This document shows, one piece after another, positions 13,355 through 21,037 of a stretch of 22,108 bases of DNA. The DNA is from SIG510 sp045540975 (GTDB taxonomy: Bacteria > Bacillota > Clostridia > Oscillospirales > JAAYXM01): the NCBI GenBank assembly GCA_045540975.1, contig JAZQIE010000156.1:1-22108 (forward strand). Direction: 5' to 3'. The notes below the pieces were generated by a model, which was given only the letters and a program-made list of their open reading frames with translations, did no database searches and was not told the DNA's origin. The position numbers were made by a program, and so were the translations under genes. Each line of letters begins with the position of its first letter. The stretch's first letter is position 1.

Positions 13355-13520
13355 CGTCGAAGGTTCGGCAAGGGATAAAAGGAATCCGGTGAGAGCCCGG
13401 AACTATCCCCGTAGCTGTATTTGCGCGAGGAGTCTGCCGTGAGACGAAAGTCGGTCATTGGTGCAAACTGAGAAGGCTTGGCAGTCCCCGTTTGAGCGCA
13501 TAAGTCAGAAGACTTGGTTG
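13355..13520 (+). promoter_or_regulatory. Cobalamin (B12) riboswitch
   Basis: The core is recognisable: G-A-A-T-CCGGTGAGAGCCCGGA (13382-13401), then CCCCGTAGCTGTA (13407-13420), and the B12 box AGTCAGAAGACTTG (13503-13516). The order and spacing match the cobalamin riboswitch class. A strong terminator begins about 40 nt later, so corrinoid binding should stop transcription of the two downstream surface-protein genes. Confidence 0.93.
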
Positions 13521-13556
13521 TGTGCGAGCGCAAAAGCGCGGTAAAAAGACAGAAAA

Positions 13557-13603
13557 GCAGACGGCTGTGGTGTACCCATTTTTACACCGCGGCCGTCTTT
13601 TTT
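13557..13603 (+). terminator. Riboswitch expression-platform terminator
   Basis: AGACGGCTGTGGTGTA pairs with TACACCGCGGCCGTCT (13559-13598, one mismatch), followed by a run of six T. It stands 47 nt before the start codon of the regulated gene. Confidence 0.88.
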
Positions 13604-13649
13604 CTGCTCCTGTGCACAACTGTCGAATATTTTAAGGAGGTATTTTACC

Positions 13650-15617
13650 GTGAAAAAACTACTCGCACTCATCCTTGCGCTTGTACTGACACTTGCGCCG
13701 ATTTCCGCATTTGCGGAAGAACCGTGTACGTATACCGTGTATGTGTATCGCGGCACGGTCTCAAACGACCCCGCACCTGCCTATACCCTCACCGTAGAGG
13801 GTGAGGAGGGCATGACGGGGACAGAAGTTCTCCGAGAAGCCCTTGAGGACGCGGAAATCCCGCACGTGATTGAAGCCACCGAGTACGGTAACTATCTCGC
13901 ATCCCTTGACGGGCTGAGTGAACTCGACCACGGCAAACTTTCGGGTTGGCTGTGCGCAATCAATGACGACCGCTTTTCCAACATGGGTCTTGATACCGTG
14001 CTGGAGGCGGAGAGTGAACTCGAGGTCCACTACTCGGTCACGGGCGGTGAGGACATCGGTGCGACCTGGGGGAGTCTGTCAATCCTGACCGAGCTTACCC
14101 TAAACGACACCACGGTCACCATGACCAAGGAAACCGATTACACCACCTACACCACCACCTACCTTCTAAACGGACGCCCCATGGAAGGTGACGGAAGCGA
14201 GGAAGACCCGTTTGTCATCCCCGTAACCCTTCCGTACGGCACCGACCTTTCCGACGTCAGCCTCTCTTGGAAGTCCTCGCTCCATCCGTGCTATGCGGAA
14301 CTGGACGGAGAAACCTCCGATTTTTCCGCACCCGTTTCTCTTGCACTTTACTGCTCCACGGGTGGGGAGACCTATTACTTGGTAACCGCCTCGGTGAAAG
14401 CGCCAAGTTACGGCGGCGGTGGCGGCGGCGGCAGTATCTCCCGCGAGCCGGAGAAGAACCCGCTCGACCTCGAGGAATACTTGGCTGACCTTTCGGTCTC
14501 GGGCTTTGGCTCGGAATGGTCGGTCATCGCACTCTCCCGCGGCGGTGCAGACCTTCCGCAGAGCGAGTGGGACGGATACTTCCGCTCGGTAATTGACGCG
14601 GTGCAAAAGACAAATGGGGTCCTCAGCACACGCAAATACACCGAGTACAGCCGCACCGTGCTTGCCCTCAAAGCGCTTGGCGCAGACCCGAAGAACGTGG
14701 CAGGCTTTGATTTGACCGCACCCCTTTCCGATAAAGAAGCGGTGCTCAAGCAGGGCATCAACGGTGCGATTTGGGCGCGCCTCGCTCTCGGTGACGGCTA
14801 CCTCGAGGAAATCCTCGCCGCGCAAAATGAGGACGGCGGCTGGAGTCTTTCGGGGGATTCCTCGGATGTCGACCTCACCGCAATGGCGCTGACCGCAATC
14901 GCGGATTCGGGTGAGAAAGCCGCAATCAATGCGGGGGTCAAGTTCCTTGACGGTATCACCCCCACCACCTGCGAGACCGCCGCGCAAATCCTGATTGCGC
15001 GTGCCGCCCTCGGGCTTTCGACCGACACCGAAGCCTTACTTTCCTTCCGCACCAAAGACGGCTTTTCTCATGAAAAAGACGGCGAGACCAACCGCATGGC
15101 AACCGAACAGGCGGTCCTCGCTTTGGTTGCGACCACCCTGGATGACGGGTCACTCTACGATATGAGCGGGGTTTCCCGTAAGGTGAGTGTCTTTTACGAT
15201 GTGACCGCGCATCCAAACAAAACCGCCATCGAAGCGCTTGCAAATCATGGCTTGCTCACAGGCTTTCCCAACGGTGCGTTCTCGCCCGATGCACCCATGA
15301 CAAGAGCCGAATTTTGCGCGCTCATAACCCGTGCGCTGGGACTTACGGGTGGGGAGTGCCACCTCTCCGATGTGAAGCCGACCGATTGGTATTACGGTGC
15401 GGTCTGCGCCGCAACCGCAAGCGGCATCGTCAAGGGCCGCACCAACGGGATGTTTGACCCGTCTGCCCATATCACGGTTTTTGAGGCAAACCTGATGGTC
15501 TCCCGCGCGGCGGAGTATTTGGGCGTTTCGTGGCAAGGGGAAGATGGCACGCGCGACATTTTGAGATGCGAAATCGCGCAGATGGTGTATGACCTCTTGG
15601 AGATGGCAAATGCGTAA
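13650..15617 (+). CDS. B12-regulated SLH-anchored DUF4430 / alpha-alpha-toroid protein (transcobalamin-like architecture)
   Basis: A 655-residue exported protein starting at GTG with AAGGAGG 9 nt upstream. Parts in order: signal peptide (1-22, ending A-F-A); DUF4430 domain (about 28-132, with L-S-G-W-L-C-A-I-N-D); a beta-rich domain (about 140-250); a linker of eight glycines broken only by the final S (255-262); a helical region (about 275-515) containing Q-N-E-D-G-G-W-S-L, a motif of terpenoid-cyclase-like alpha/alpha toroids; and two SLH repeats with a partial third (about 520-650). Animal transcobalamin and intrinsic factor combine an alpha6/alpha6 barrel with a DUF4430-type beta domain, and the gene sits behind a cobalamin riboswitch. 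I infer a corrinoid-binding protein held on the cell wall. Direct B12-contact residues cannot be assigned by eye. Confidence 0.87.
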   Translation: MKKLLALILALVLTLAPISAFAEEPCTYTVYVYRGTVSNDPAPAYTLTVEGEEGMTGTEVLREALEDAEIPHVIEATEYGNYLASLDGLSELDHGKLSGWLCAINDDRFSNMGLDTVLEAESELEVHYSVTGGEDIGATWGSLSILTELTLNDTTVTMTKETDYTTYTTTYLLNGRPMEGDGSEEDPFVIPVTLPYGTDLSDVSLSWKSSLHPCYAELDGETSDFSAPVSLALYCSTGGETYYLVTASVKAPSYGGGGGGGSISREPEKNPLDLEEYLADLSVSGFGSEWSVIALSRGGADLPQSEWDGYFRSVIDAVQKTNGVLSTRKYTEYSRTVLALKALGADPKNVAGFDLTAPLSDKEAVLKQGINGAIWARLALGDGYLEEILAAQNEDGGWSLSGDSSDVDLTAMALTAIADSGEKAAINAGVKFLDGITPTTCETAAQILIARAALGLSTDTEALLSFRTKDGFSHEKDGETNRMATEQAVLALVATTLDDGSLYDMSGVSRKVSVFYDVTAHPNKTAIEALANHGLLTGFPNGAFSPDAPMTRAEFCALITRALGLTGGECHLSDVKPTDWYYGAVCAATASGIVKGRTNGMFDPSAHITVFEANLMVSRAAEYLGVSWQGEDGTRDILRCEIAQMVYDLLEMANA

Positions 15618-16158
15618 ACTGTGTCTTCTGCTTGCGCTCGTCCTCCTTTGCGGTTGCGCAAAAACACCCCTTGACGGCGCGCTGATAAGCCCTGCGGAAA
15701 TCACGCTTCCGCGGCTTGAAGCAGAGCCCGTGCAGACCCCGACCGAAACCGTCAAACCGACCGAGGAGGCCGCGCCACCGCAGGTTGAGACGGTCGCAAT
15801 TTCCATCTCCTGCGCCGCGCTTTCCCAAAACATAAAACTGTTAGACGAGGAAAAACGCGAGCTTGTCCCAAGTTCGGGCTGGCTGCTTCCACCACTTGAG
15901 ACGGAATTTCGCGAGGGAGAGAGCGTGTTCGACCTGCTGGTGCGGATGTGCCGCGAGCACGGGATTTTGATGGAATTTACCACCTCGCCCGTATATGAGA
16001 GTGCGTACATCGAGGGCATCGGAAATCTCTATGAATTCGATGCGGGCGCGCAGTCGGGTTGGGTCTATTCGGTCAACGGCACAAGCCCCAATGTGGGCTG
16101 CTCATCGTACAAACTCAAGGCAGGCGACATCGTGGCTTGGGAATATAAAATACAATAA
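15610..16158 (+). CDS. DUF4430 lipoprotein, probable partner in corrinoid capture
   Basis: A 182-residue lipoprotein. The signal M-R-K-L-C-L-L-L ends in the lipobox L-C-G-C16. A Pro/Thr/Glu-rich tether runs to about residue 65. The DUF4430 domain fills the C-terminal part: F-R-E-G-E-S-V-F-D-L-L, G-I-G-N-L-Y-E-F-D-A-G-A-Q-S-G-W-V-Y-S-V-N-G, and L-K-A-G-D-I-V-A-W-E-Y at the end. Its ATG lies inside the end of the SLH gene (8 nt overlap), so the two are translated together under the B12 riboswitch. The lipid anchor would place it at the membrane, below the wall-bound partner, suggesting relay of corrinoid. No ECF or Btu transporter genes are in the window. An upstream ATG at 15589 is rejected because it breaks the signal peptide. 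Confidence 0.88.
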   Translation: MRKLCLLLALVLLCGCAKTPLDGALISPAEITLPRLEAEPVQTPTETVKPTEEAAPPQVETVAISISCAALSQNIKLLDEEKRELVPSSGWLLPPLETEFREGESVFDLLVRMCREHGILMEFTTSPVYESAYIEGIGNLYEFDAGAQSGWVYSVNGTSPNVGCSSYKLKAGDIVAWEYKIQ

Positions 16159-16160
16159 GA

Positions 16161-16197
16161 ACCCGACCCGTCACGCAATCAAAGACTGCGGTCGGGT
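16161..16197 (+). terminator. Weak hairpin after the DUF4430 pair
   Basis: ACCCGACC (16161-16168) pairs with GGTCGGGT (16190-16197), with CGCA/TGCG inside. No T-run follows, so it may be a 3'-end stabiliser rather than a full terminator. Confidence 0.4.
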
Positions 16198-16220
16198 GCC
16201 CCGGAACCTTGTTGTTTCAC

Positions 16221-16260
16221 AATAAAAAACCAAAGAGGAATGTCACTCGACATTCCTCTT
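16221..16260 (-). terminator. Terminator of the lplA-MFS operon
   Basis: AAGAGGAATGTC (16233-16244) pairs perfectly with GACATTCCTCTT (16249-16260). On the minus strand it is followed by GGTTTTTTATT. The MFS stop codon lies at the edge of the loop. It may also serve the converging DUF4430 transcript. Confidence 0.82.
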
Positions 16261-17400
16261 GCTTGTTTTATAAAATGAAAATAGGAGCGGGAGAAAAAAG
16301 ATGAGCAGATAGAAGGGGAGAAGGGTGAGTCCGAATGCTTTGGTTAAAAATCCGAAGAGCATGGGGACGAGTAGGGTTCCTGTATACGAAGCGGCAAACT
16401 GAATGCCCATCACGGACGCCGACGCGCGCTCCCCGAAAAACCGCGGTGTGAGATGGACGAGATTCGGGAAAATCGGCCCGTTTCCCAAGCCTACCAAAAA
16501 GAGTCCCGCGCCCGAAATCAGCGCAGAGCCGGGCAGGAAAAGGAGGAAAATCGCGCCGAGGACACAAATGAGTCCGATTTTCACAATGCGGGATGCATCC
16601 AGCCGTGTGGCAAGCATGCCCGACAAAAACCGCCCCGCCGTGATGCCGACATAGTACAAGGTCACCAGCCGCGCCGCGGCATCGGGGGTAAGTCCCTTCG
16701 CTTCCACCAGAAATGTGCTGCCCCAGTTTCCGCAGGTAAATTCAATGCCGCACGAGGTGAAAAACATCACCAGCACAAACGGAAGTCCGGGAAGCCGCAC
16801 GGTCTCGGAGAGGGTGAGCAGTGCGGCGGTCTCCGCCTCGGGATTCTTTTTCCCGCCCACACGGCTCCAAAGCGGTGTGGAGAGCAAAAGTATGAGTGTA
16901 ATCACCAGTTGAATACAAAACGCGATGAGGTATCCGCGCCGCCAACCCATACCCGAGATTGCCGCAGACATGAGAAGCGGCCCGACCGTGACCCCCACTC
17001 CGTAGGAGCAATGCAGAAAATTCATTGCGGACGCGCTGTAATGGAGCGCGACAAAATTGTTGAGCGCCGAGTCAATCGTGCCCGCGCCAAACCCGAGCGG
17101 AATCGCAAACAGGCACAAAAACCAAAGATTGCTTGAAACCGAAAAGCCGATGAGTCCCACCGCGGTGAGCAGGGTACTCACCACCGAGACCGAAACCGCG
17201 GAAAACCGCGCATTCACACGTCCGCTCATCATACTGGAAATGATGGTGCCGACCGATAAAATCACCGTCACAAAATTTGCCGAGGAAATCGGAATCCCGA
17301 AATCCGAATAAATCGCGGGCCAGGACGCGCCAAACATGGAGTCGGGAATCCCAAGCCCCACAAACCCGCAGAAAATGACCAACATCAAAAGTGTCGCCAT
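16243..17400 (-). CDS. MFS transporter
   Basis: A 385-residue membrane protein with about twelve hydrophobic helices in two six-helix halves. The N-terminal half has a typical loop-2/3 region (V-G-T-I-I-S-S-M-M-S-G-R-V-N-A-R-F), the major-facilitator motif-A area. G-F-G-A-G-T-I-D-S-A-L-N-N-F-V-A and L-H-C-S-Y-G-V-G-V-T-V-G-P resemble fucose-permease/YfkF-like MFS proteins. The substrate is not deducible. It starts 3 nt after the lplA stop (GGGAGG overlaps that stop), so it is expressed with the lipoate ligase. A link to lipoate or its precursors is only a guess from position. Confidence 0.85.
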   Translation of the reverse strand: MATLLMLVIFCGFVGLGIPDSMFGASWPAIYSDFGIPISSANFVTVILSVGTIISSMMSGRVNARFSAVSVSVVSTLLTAVGLIGFSVSSNLWFLCLFAIPLGFGAGTIDSALNNFVALHYSASAMNFLHCSYGVGVTVGPLLMSAAISGMGWRRGYLIAFCIQLVITLILLLSTPLWSRVGGKKNPEAETAALLTLSETVRLPGLPFVLVMFFTSCGIEFTCGNWGSTFLVEAKGLTPDAAARLVTLYYVGITAGRFLSGMLATRLDASRIVKIGLICVLGAIFLLFLPGSALISGAGLFLVGLGNGPIFPNLVHLTPRFFGERASASVMGIQFAASYTGTLLVPMLFGFLTKAFGLTLLPFYLLIFFLPLLFSFYKTSKRNVE

Positions 17401-17403
17401 GCG

Positions 17404-18375
17404 CTACCTCCCGTTCACATCGGTGAGAAACTCTGCGAGTTCGCCGGTATCCATCGCGTGCGGAAGGGGGGTATCCGAAAGTGCCGCCAAAATATCCTCG
17501 CGTGTGTAGGGGATGCCCTTGAGTGCTTCCTCCATCGGGGAAGCATCCCCGAAAAAGTCACCGAAAAACTGCACCGCGCGAATGACACCGCGGTGGATGT
17601 CAAGACTTGCGGAAACCGTGCCGCCCGAGAGTCTGCGTGTCCGCGTGACCGTGAATTTCGGCGCTTTGCCGTATAAAATCTCCCATGTGTCAAACCGCTC
17701 GCTTGCGAGCTTGGAAATCTCTTCGATTTGCGCCTCGGTAAAGGATACCGCGCCGTCACACAAGGAATCGCGGAGTGCGTCCTCCAAGCCGGACTCGGAA
17801 ACAAAACTCGGTAAATACGGCTTTAAGTTGATCACATGCTCGCGCACCGAGGAAACCCCGTTTGCACGAATTTTTTCGTCGGAGGGGTTGATGGCGCGCT
17901 CGAGTGCATCAAAATCCGAGTCGATGAGCATGGTGCCGTGATGCACGGTGAAGCCGTTATGGTGAAACTGTGCATTTCCCGAAAGTTTTTTGCCGTGAAG
18001 GAAAATATCGTTGCGCCCCGAATGGGTGGCGGGAATGCCCCAAGAGTGGAACAAATCAATGATGGGTGTGGTGAATTTGCGGAAATTGATGCCGTTATCC
18101 TCGGATTTTGTCACCATGGAAAACATCAGGTTGTTCGTATCCGAATAAATCGTGCCGCCGCCCGAATGCCGCCGCACCAAACGGATGTTATGCTCCTCTA
18201 AATACGGGAGATTTACCTCCGCCTGCGCCACCTGATTTTTCCCGATGACGACTGTGGGGACAGTCCGCCAAAACCAGCAAATGTCCGCACCCGAAAACGG
18301 GTCGCACTCGGTGATATAATATTCCGCGGCAAGATTCATTGCCGCATCATTTGAGTGAAAATCCAAATACTTCAT
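17404..18375 (-). CDS. lplA: Lipoate-protein ligase A
   Basis: A 323-residue enzyme that activates free lipoate with ATP and transfers it to a lysine of lipoyl domains (GcvH and 2-oxoacid dehydrogenase E2 proteins). Motifs in the right order are R68-R-H-S-G-G-G-T-I-Y-S-D (68-79), the nucleotide/lipoate loop, and G-K-K130-L-S-G-N-A-Q with the catalytic-type lysine, followed by H-H-G-T-M-L. The C-terminal 80 residues form the accessory domain (W-E-I-L-Y-G-K-A-P-K-F), so it is a full-length bacterial LplA rather than the short LipB type. Its own promoter and GAGGTGA before the ATG support the start. It is divergent from ychF and co-transcribed with the MFS gene. Confidence 0.93.
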   Translation of the reverse strand: MKYLDFHSNDAAMNLAAEYYITECDPFSGADICWFWRTVPTVVIGKNQVAQAEVNLPYLEEHNIRLVRRHSGGGTIYSDTNNLMFSMVTKSEDNGINFRKFTTPIIDLFHSWGIPATHSGRNDIFLHGKKLSGNAQFHHNGFTVHHGTMLIDSDFDALERAINPSDEKIRANGVSSVREHVINLKPYLPSFVSESGLEDALRDSLCDGAVSFTEAQIEEISKLASERFDTWEILYGKAPKFTVTRTRRLSGGTVSASLDIHRGVIRAVQFFGDFFGDASPMEEALKGIPYTREDILAALSDTPLPHAMDTGELAEFLTDVNGR

Positions 18376-18394
18376 TCTGTCACCTCACGGGGAG

Positions 18395-18423
18395 ATTGTA
18401 CCACAAAAGCGGATGTTGTACAA
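18395..18423 (-). promoter_or_regulatory. Promoter of lplA
   Basis: On the minus strand TTGTAC (18423-18418), 17 nt, then TACAAT (18400-18395), 20 nt before the start codon. Confidence 0.75.
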
Positions 18424-18425
18424 GA

Positions 18426-18454
18426 TTGACTTTTGATTACGGTTTCGGTATAAT
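18426..18454 (+). promoter_or_regulatory. Promoter of ychF
   Basis: TTGACT (18426-18431), 17 nt, then a perfect TATAAT (18449-18454). Its -35 box lies 2 nt from that of the divergent lplA promoter, so the two polymerases should compete. Confidence 0.85.
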
Positions 18455-18496
18455 GTATTTTGTCATAATATGAGCAAACTCAAAGGAGACTATGAT

Positions 18497-19573
18497 ATGA
18501 AGCTTGGTATCGTCGGACTTCCGAATGTCGGAAAGAGTACCCTTTTTAATGCAATCACGAGTGCGGGTGCGGAGAGTGCGAACTATCCGTTCTGCACCAT
18601 CGACCCGAATGTGGGCATGGTAAACGTACCGGACCCGCGCCTTGACGAGCTTTGTAAACTCTACAACCCGAAGAAGGTCACCCCTGCGGTGGTGGAATTT
18701 GTGGACATCGCGGGTCTTGTAAAAGGTGCATCCCGAGGCGAAGGCTTGGGCAACCAGTTCTTGGGTCACATCCGCGCGGTGGATGCGATTGTCCATGTGG
18801 TGCGCTGCTTTGAGGACGAAAACATCGTCCATGTCGACGGCAGTATCGACCCGATGCGCGATATTGAAACCATCGAGCTCGAGCTTGTCCTGTCCGATAT
18901 GGAACTCTTAGAGCGCCGTATCGACAAAGTAAAAAAACTCTTAAAGGGGGATAAATCCCTCCAAATCGAGGTGGATTTGCTCGAGCGTCTGCACGCGCAC
19001 TTTGAAGAAGGCAAGCCCGCGCGCAGCTTTGAGCGGAGCGAGGAAGAGGACGAGATTTTGAAGGGAATTGAGCTTCTCACCGCAAAGCCCGTCATCTTCG
19101 CCGCAAACTTGGATGAGTCGGGCGAGAGTCACTTCCTCGACATCTTGCGTGACTATGCGGCGACCCAAGGGGCGCAGGTGTTCCCGATTTGCGCGAAAAT
19201 CGAGTGCGAAATCGCGGAGCTTCCCAAGGAAGAACGTGCAATCTTTTTGCAGGAAATGGGCATGGAGCAGTCGGGTCTCGACCGCCTCATCACCTTGTGC
19301 TACGACCTTTTGGGTCTCATTTCCTACCTGACCGCGGGCGAGCCCGAAGTCCGCGCTTGGACCATTACCAAAGGCACACGCGCGCCGCAGGCGGCAGGTA
19401 AAATCCATAGCGATTTTGAGCGCGGCTTCATCCGTGCCGAGGTCATTCGTTACGAAGACCTCATCGAATGCGGCTCCACCGCGGTTGCCCGTGAGCGCGG
19501 TCTCATGCGTTCGGAAGGAAAAGAGTATGTCATGCAGGACGGCGACGTCGTGCTCTTCCGTTTCAATGTCTAA
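18497..19573 (+). CDS. ychF: Ribosome-associated ATPase YchF (Obg family)
   Basis: A 358-residue protein of the universally conserved YchF/OLA1 group, Obg-related P-loop proteins that prefer ATP to GTP and associate with ribosomes and the stress response. The G1 loop is G-L-P-N-V-G-K-S-T (7-15) and the G3 region V-D-I-A-G-L-V-K-G-A-S. The G4 site is N-L-D-E instead of the GTP-specific N-K-x-D, the hallmark of this ATP-preferring group. The C-terminal TGS domain is visible (T-I-T-K-G-T-R-A-P-Q-A-A-G-K-I-H-S-D-F). The ATG at 18497 has AAAGGAG in front; an in-frame ATG at 18470 lacks a site. The last codons overlap the next gene by 8 nt. Confidence 0.96.
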   Translation: MKLGIVGLPNVGKSTLFNAITSAGAESANYPFCTIDPNVGMVNVPDPRLDELCKLYNPKKVTPAVVEFVDIAGLVKGASRGEGLGNQFLGHIRAVDAIVHVVRCFEDENIVHVDGSIDPMRDIETIELELVLSDMELLERRIDKVKKLLKGDKSLQIEVDLLERLHAHFEEGKPARSFERSEEEDEILKGIELLTAKPVIFAANLDESGESHFLDILRDYAATQGAQVFPICAKIECEIAELPKEERAIFLQEMGMEQSGLDRLITLCYDLLGLISYLTAGEPEVRAWTITKGTRAPQAAGKIHSDFERGFIRAEVIRYEDLIECGSTAVARERGLMRSEGKEYVMQDGDVVLFRFNV

Positions 19574-20267
19574 GCGAATCGAACTGTTCGACGCCCTTCG
19601 CGGGGCGTCGATTCTGCTCATGCTGGTGTATCACGCGGCAATCGACTTGGTAGGATTGCGTGTCCTACCCGCGTGGCTTGTGTATAACCCGCTCGTGAGT
19701 GTCCTGCAATTCATCTTCTCCTCGGTGTTCATTGTGCTGTGCGGATTTTCAAGCGAATTTTCGCGGCACAACTTCCGCCGCGGCGCGCTTCTTTTGGTGT
19801 TTGCCTATGCGCTCACTTTGGGGTCGAGTTTCCTCCCTCTCGGGACGGTGCGCTTCGGGATTCTGCACCTTTTGGGGTACTGTATTCTGATTTTTGCCGC
19901 ATTTCCTGAGTTTTTTGCGCGATTTTCCGCAAAATTTTACTTGTTTCTCTTCGGGATTTGTTACGCGGCATTTATCCTTGTGAATGCGGGATACTGGGAA
20001 AATCCGCAGCATCTGTGGATGCTCGGCATCGCGGCGCCCGACTTTTCTTCGGCGGATTATTTTCCGCTTCTTCCGTGGCTGCCGCTCTTTCTTTTCGGAA
20101 CAAAACTCGGTGCCGCCGCGCGTGACGGCGCGCTTCCGGATTGGGTGTATTCCTTCCGCTCAAAATTCCTCGCGTTTGTCGGGCGGCACACACTCATCAT
20201 TTATTTGGTACATCAGCCGTTATTTTACGGTCTGTTCTATCTGTTGGGGCTGTATAACCCCATGTAA
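19566..20267 (+). CDS. DUF1624-type (heparan-alpha-glucosaminide acetyltransferase-like) membrane protein
   Basis: A 233-residue protein with about six hydrophobic segments. The start M-S-K-R-I-E-L-F-D-A-L-R-G-A-S-I-L-L-M and the following V-Y-H23-A-A-I-D-L match the DUF1624/HGSNAT family, in which the first-helix D-x-L-R-G and the histidine are conserved. Members are thought to move acetyl groups across the membrane onto sugars or wall glycans, but the substrate is unknown. H-T-L-I-I-Y-L-V-H-Q-P near the C-terminus is also typical of membrane acyltransferases. Its ATG overlaps the ychF end (ATGTCTAA), implying translational coupling despite the unrelated functions. Confidence 0.87.
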   Translation: MSKRIELFDALRGASILLMLVYHAAIDLVGLRVLPAWLVYNPLVSVLQFIFSSVFIVLCGFSSEFSRHNFRRGALLLVFAYALTLGSSFLPLGTVRFGILHLLGYCILIFAAFPEFFARFSAKFYLFLFGICYAAFILVNAGYWENPQHLWMLGIAAPDFSSADYFPLLPWLPLFLFGTKLGAAARDGALPDWVYSFRSKFLAFVGRHTLIIYLVHQPLFYGLFYLLGLYNPM

Positions 20268-20306
20268 TTTCGGGTACAATACCTCCAGACAAGGAGGGAT
20301 TGTAGT

Positions 20307-20996
20307 TTGAAAAAAATCAAGCGCATCGGCGCGATTGGATTTTATACCGTTCTGTTTTTGTGCCTCGTCGCATTTGCGGTGTCGGGATACCTGATGAAGC
20401 GCGCCACCGAGCAGGCGGAGATGCCTGTGATTGTAAACGATTGGGGCGAGGGTGACCCGCCCGACCTTCCCGTTGTTGAGGAGGTCCCGATCGTATCCGA
20501 AGAGCCGCCCGAACTTCTCGATGAAGGCGGCGCAACCTCGGGTGCATCCGCGCCCGCGCAAGTGACCTCGGGCGAGCCTGAGGCGGTGGTCAACGTGTTT
20601 GCATCCTCGCTTCCGGGTGAGGTGGTCTGCGCGTTTTCGCCGTCGGAGCTGGTGTATAGTCCCACCTTCGGGGATTGGCGGACACACACGGGTGTGGACA
20701 TCTCAGCCGAAATCGGGGATCAGGTCTGCGCAATTTCAAACGGTACGGTGAGCGCCATCATTGATGACCCCATGATGGGGAAAACCGTGGTGGTTGAGCA
20801 CGCGGGCGGATACGCGAGTGTGTATTCCAATCTGGATGCGGAGGTGTCCTGCAACGTGGGGGACACGGTCGGCATCGGGGATGTCATCGGCTATGTGGGG
20901 GATACCGCGGTCGCGGAAGCGGAATCACCCTCGCATCTGCATCTGGAACTCACGCTCGACCAAGAGCAAATCGACCCGATGTCGGTGTTAAAGTAA
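20307..20996 (+). CDS. Membrane-anchored M23 (LytM) peptidase, SpoIIQ-like
   Basis: A 229-residue protein starting at TTG, preceded by AAGGAGGG. One N-terminal membrane helix (about 10-30) is followed by an acidic, Pro/Glu-rich linker (45-95) and an M23 zinc-peptidase domain (about 103-229). The metal ligands are all present: H127-T-G-V-D131 and H210-L-H212 in S-H-L-H-L-E. It may therefore cut peptidoglycan cross-bridges rather than being a degenerate scaffold. Size, single anchor and M23 domain match the clostridial sporulation protein SpoIIQ, but no SpoIIIA or other sporulation gene is visible, so the assignment stays at family level. A TACAAT box at 20273-20278 could be its -10 element. 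Confidence 0.85.
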   Translation: MKKIKRIGAIGFYTVLFLCLVAFAVSGYLMKRATEQAEMPVIVNDWGEGDPPDLPVVEEVPIVSEEPPELLDEGGATSGASAPAQVTSGEPEAVVNVFASSLPGEVVCAFSPSELVYSPTFGDWRTHTGVDISAEIGDQVCAISNGTVSAIIDDPMMGKTVVVEHAGGYASVYSNLDAEVSCNVGDTVGIGDVIGYVGDTAVAEAESPSHLHLELTLDQEQIDPMSVLK

Positions 20997-21037
20997 AAAA
21001 AGCGGAATCTCAAAGCGAGATTCCGCTGATTTTTTTT
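20994..21037. terminator. Bidirectional terminator between the M23 and ATPase genes
   Basis: AGCGGAATCTC (21001-21011) pairs perfectly with GAGATTCCGCT (21017-21027). Seven A precede it and eight or more T follow, so it works on both strands. The stop codon of the minus-strand ATPase lies inside the hairpin. Confidence 0.92.

Noticed and set aside
14166..14987. 273-codon minus-strand ORF opposite the B12-regulated gene
   Set aside because: Shadow of a well-defined multi-domain gene, with no start signals.
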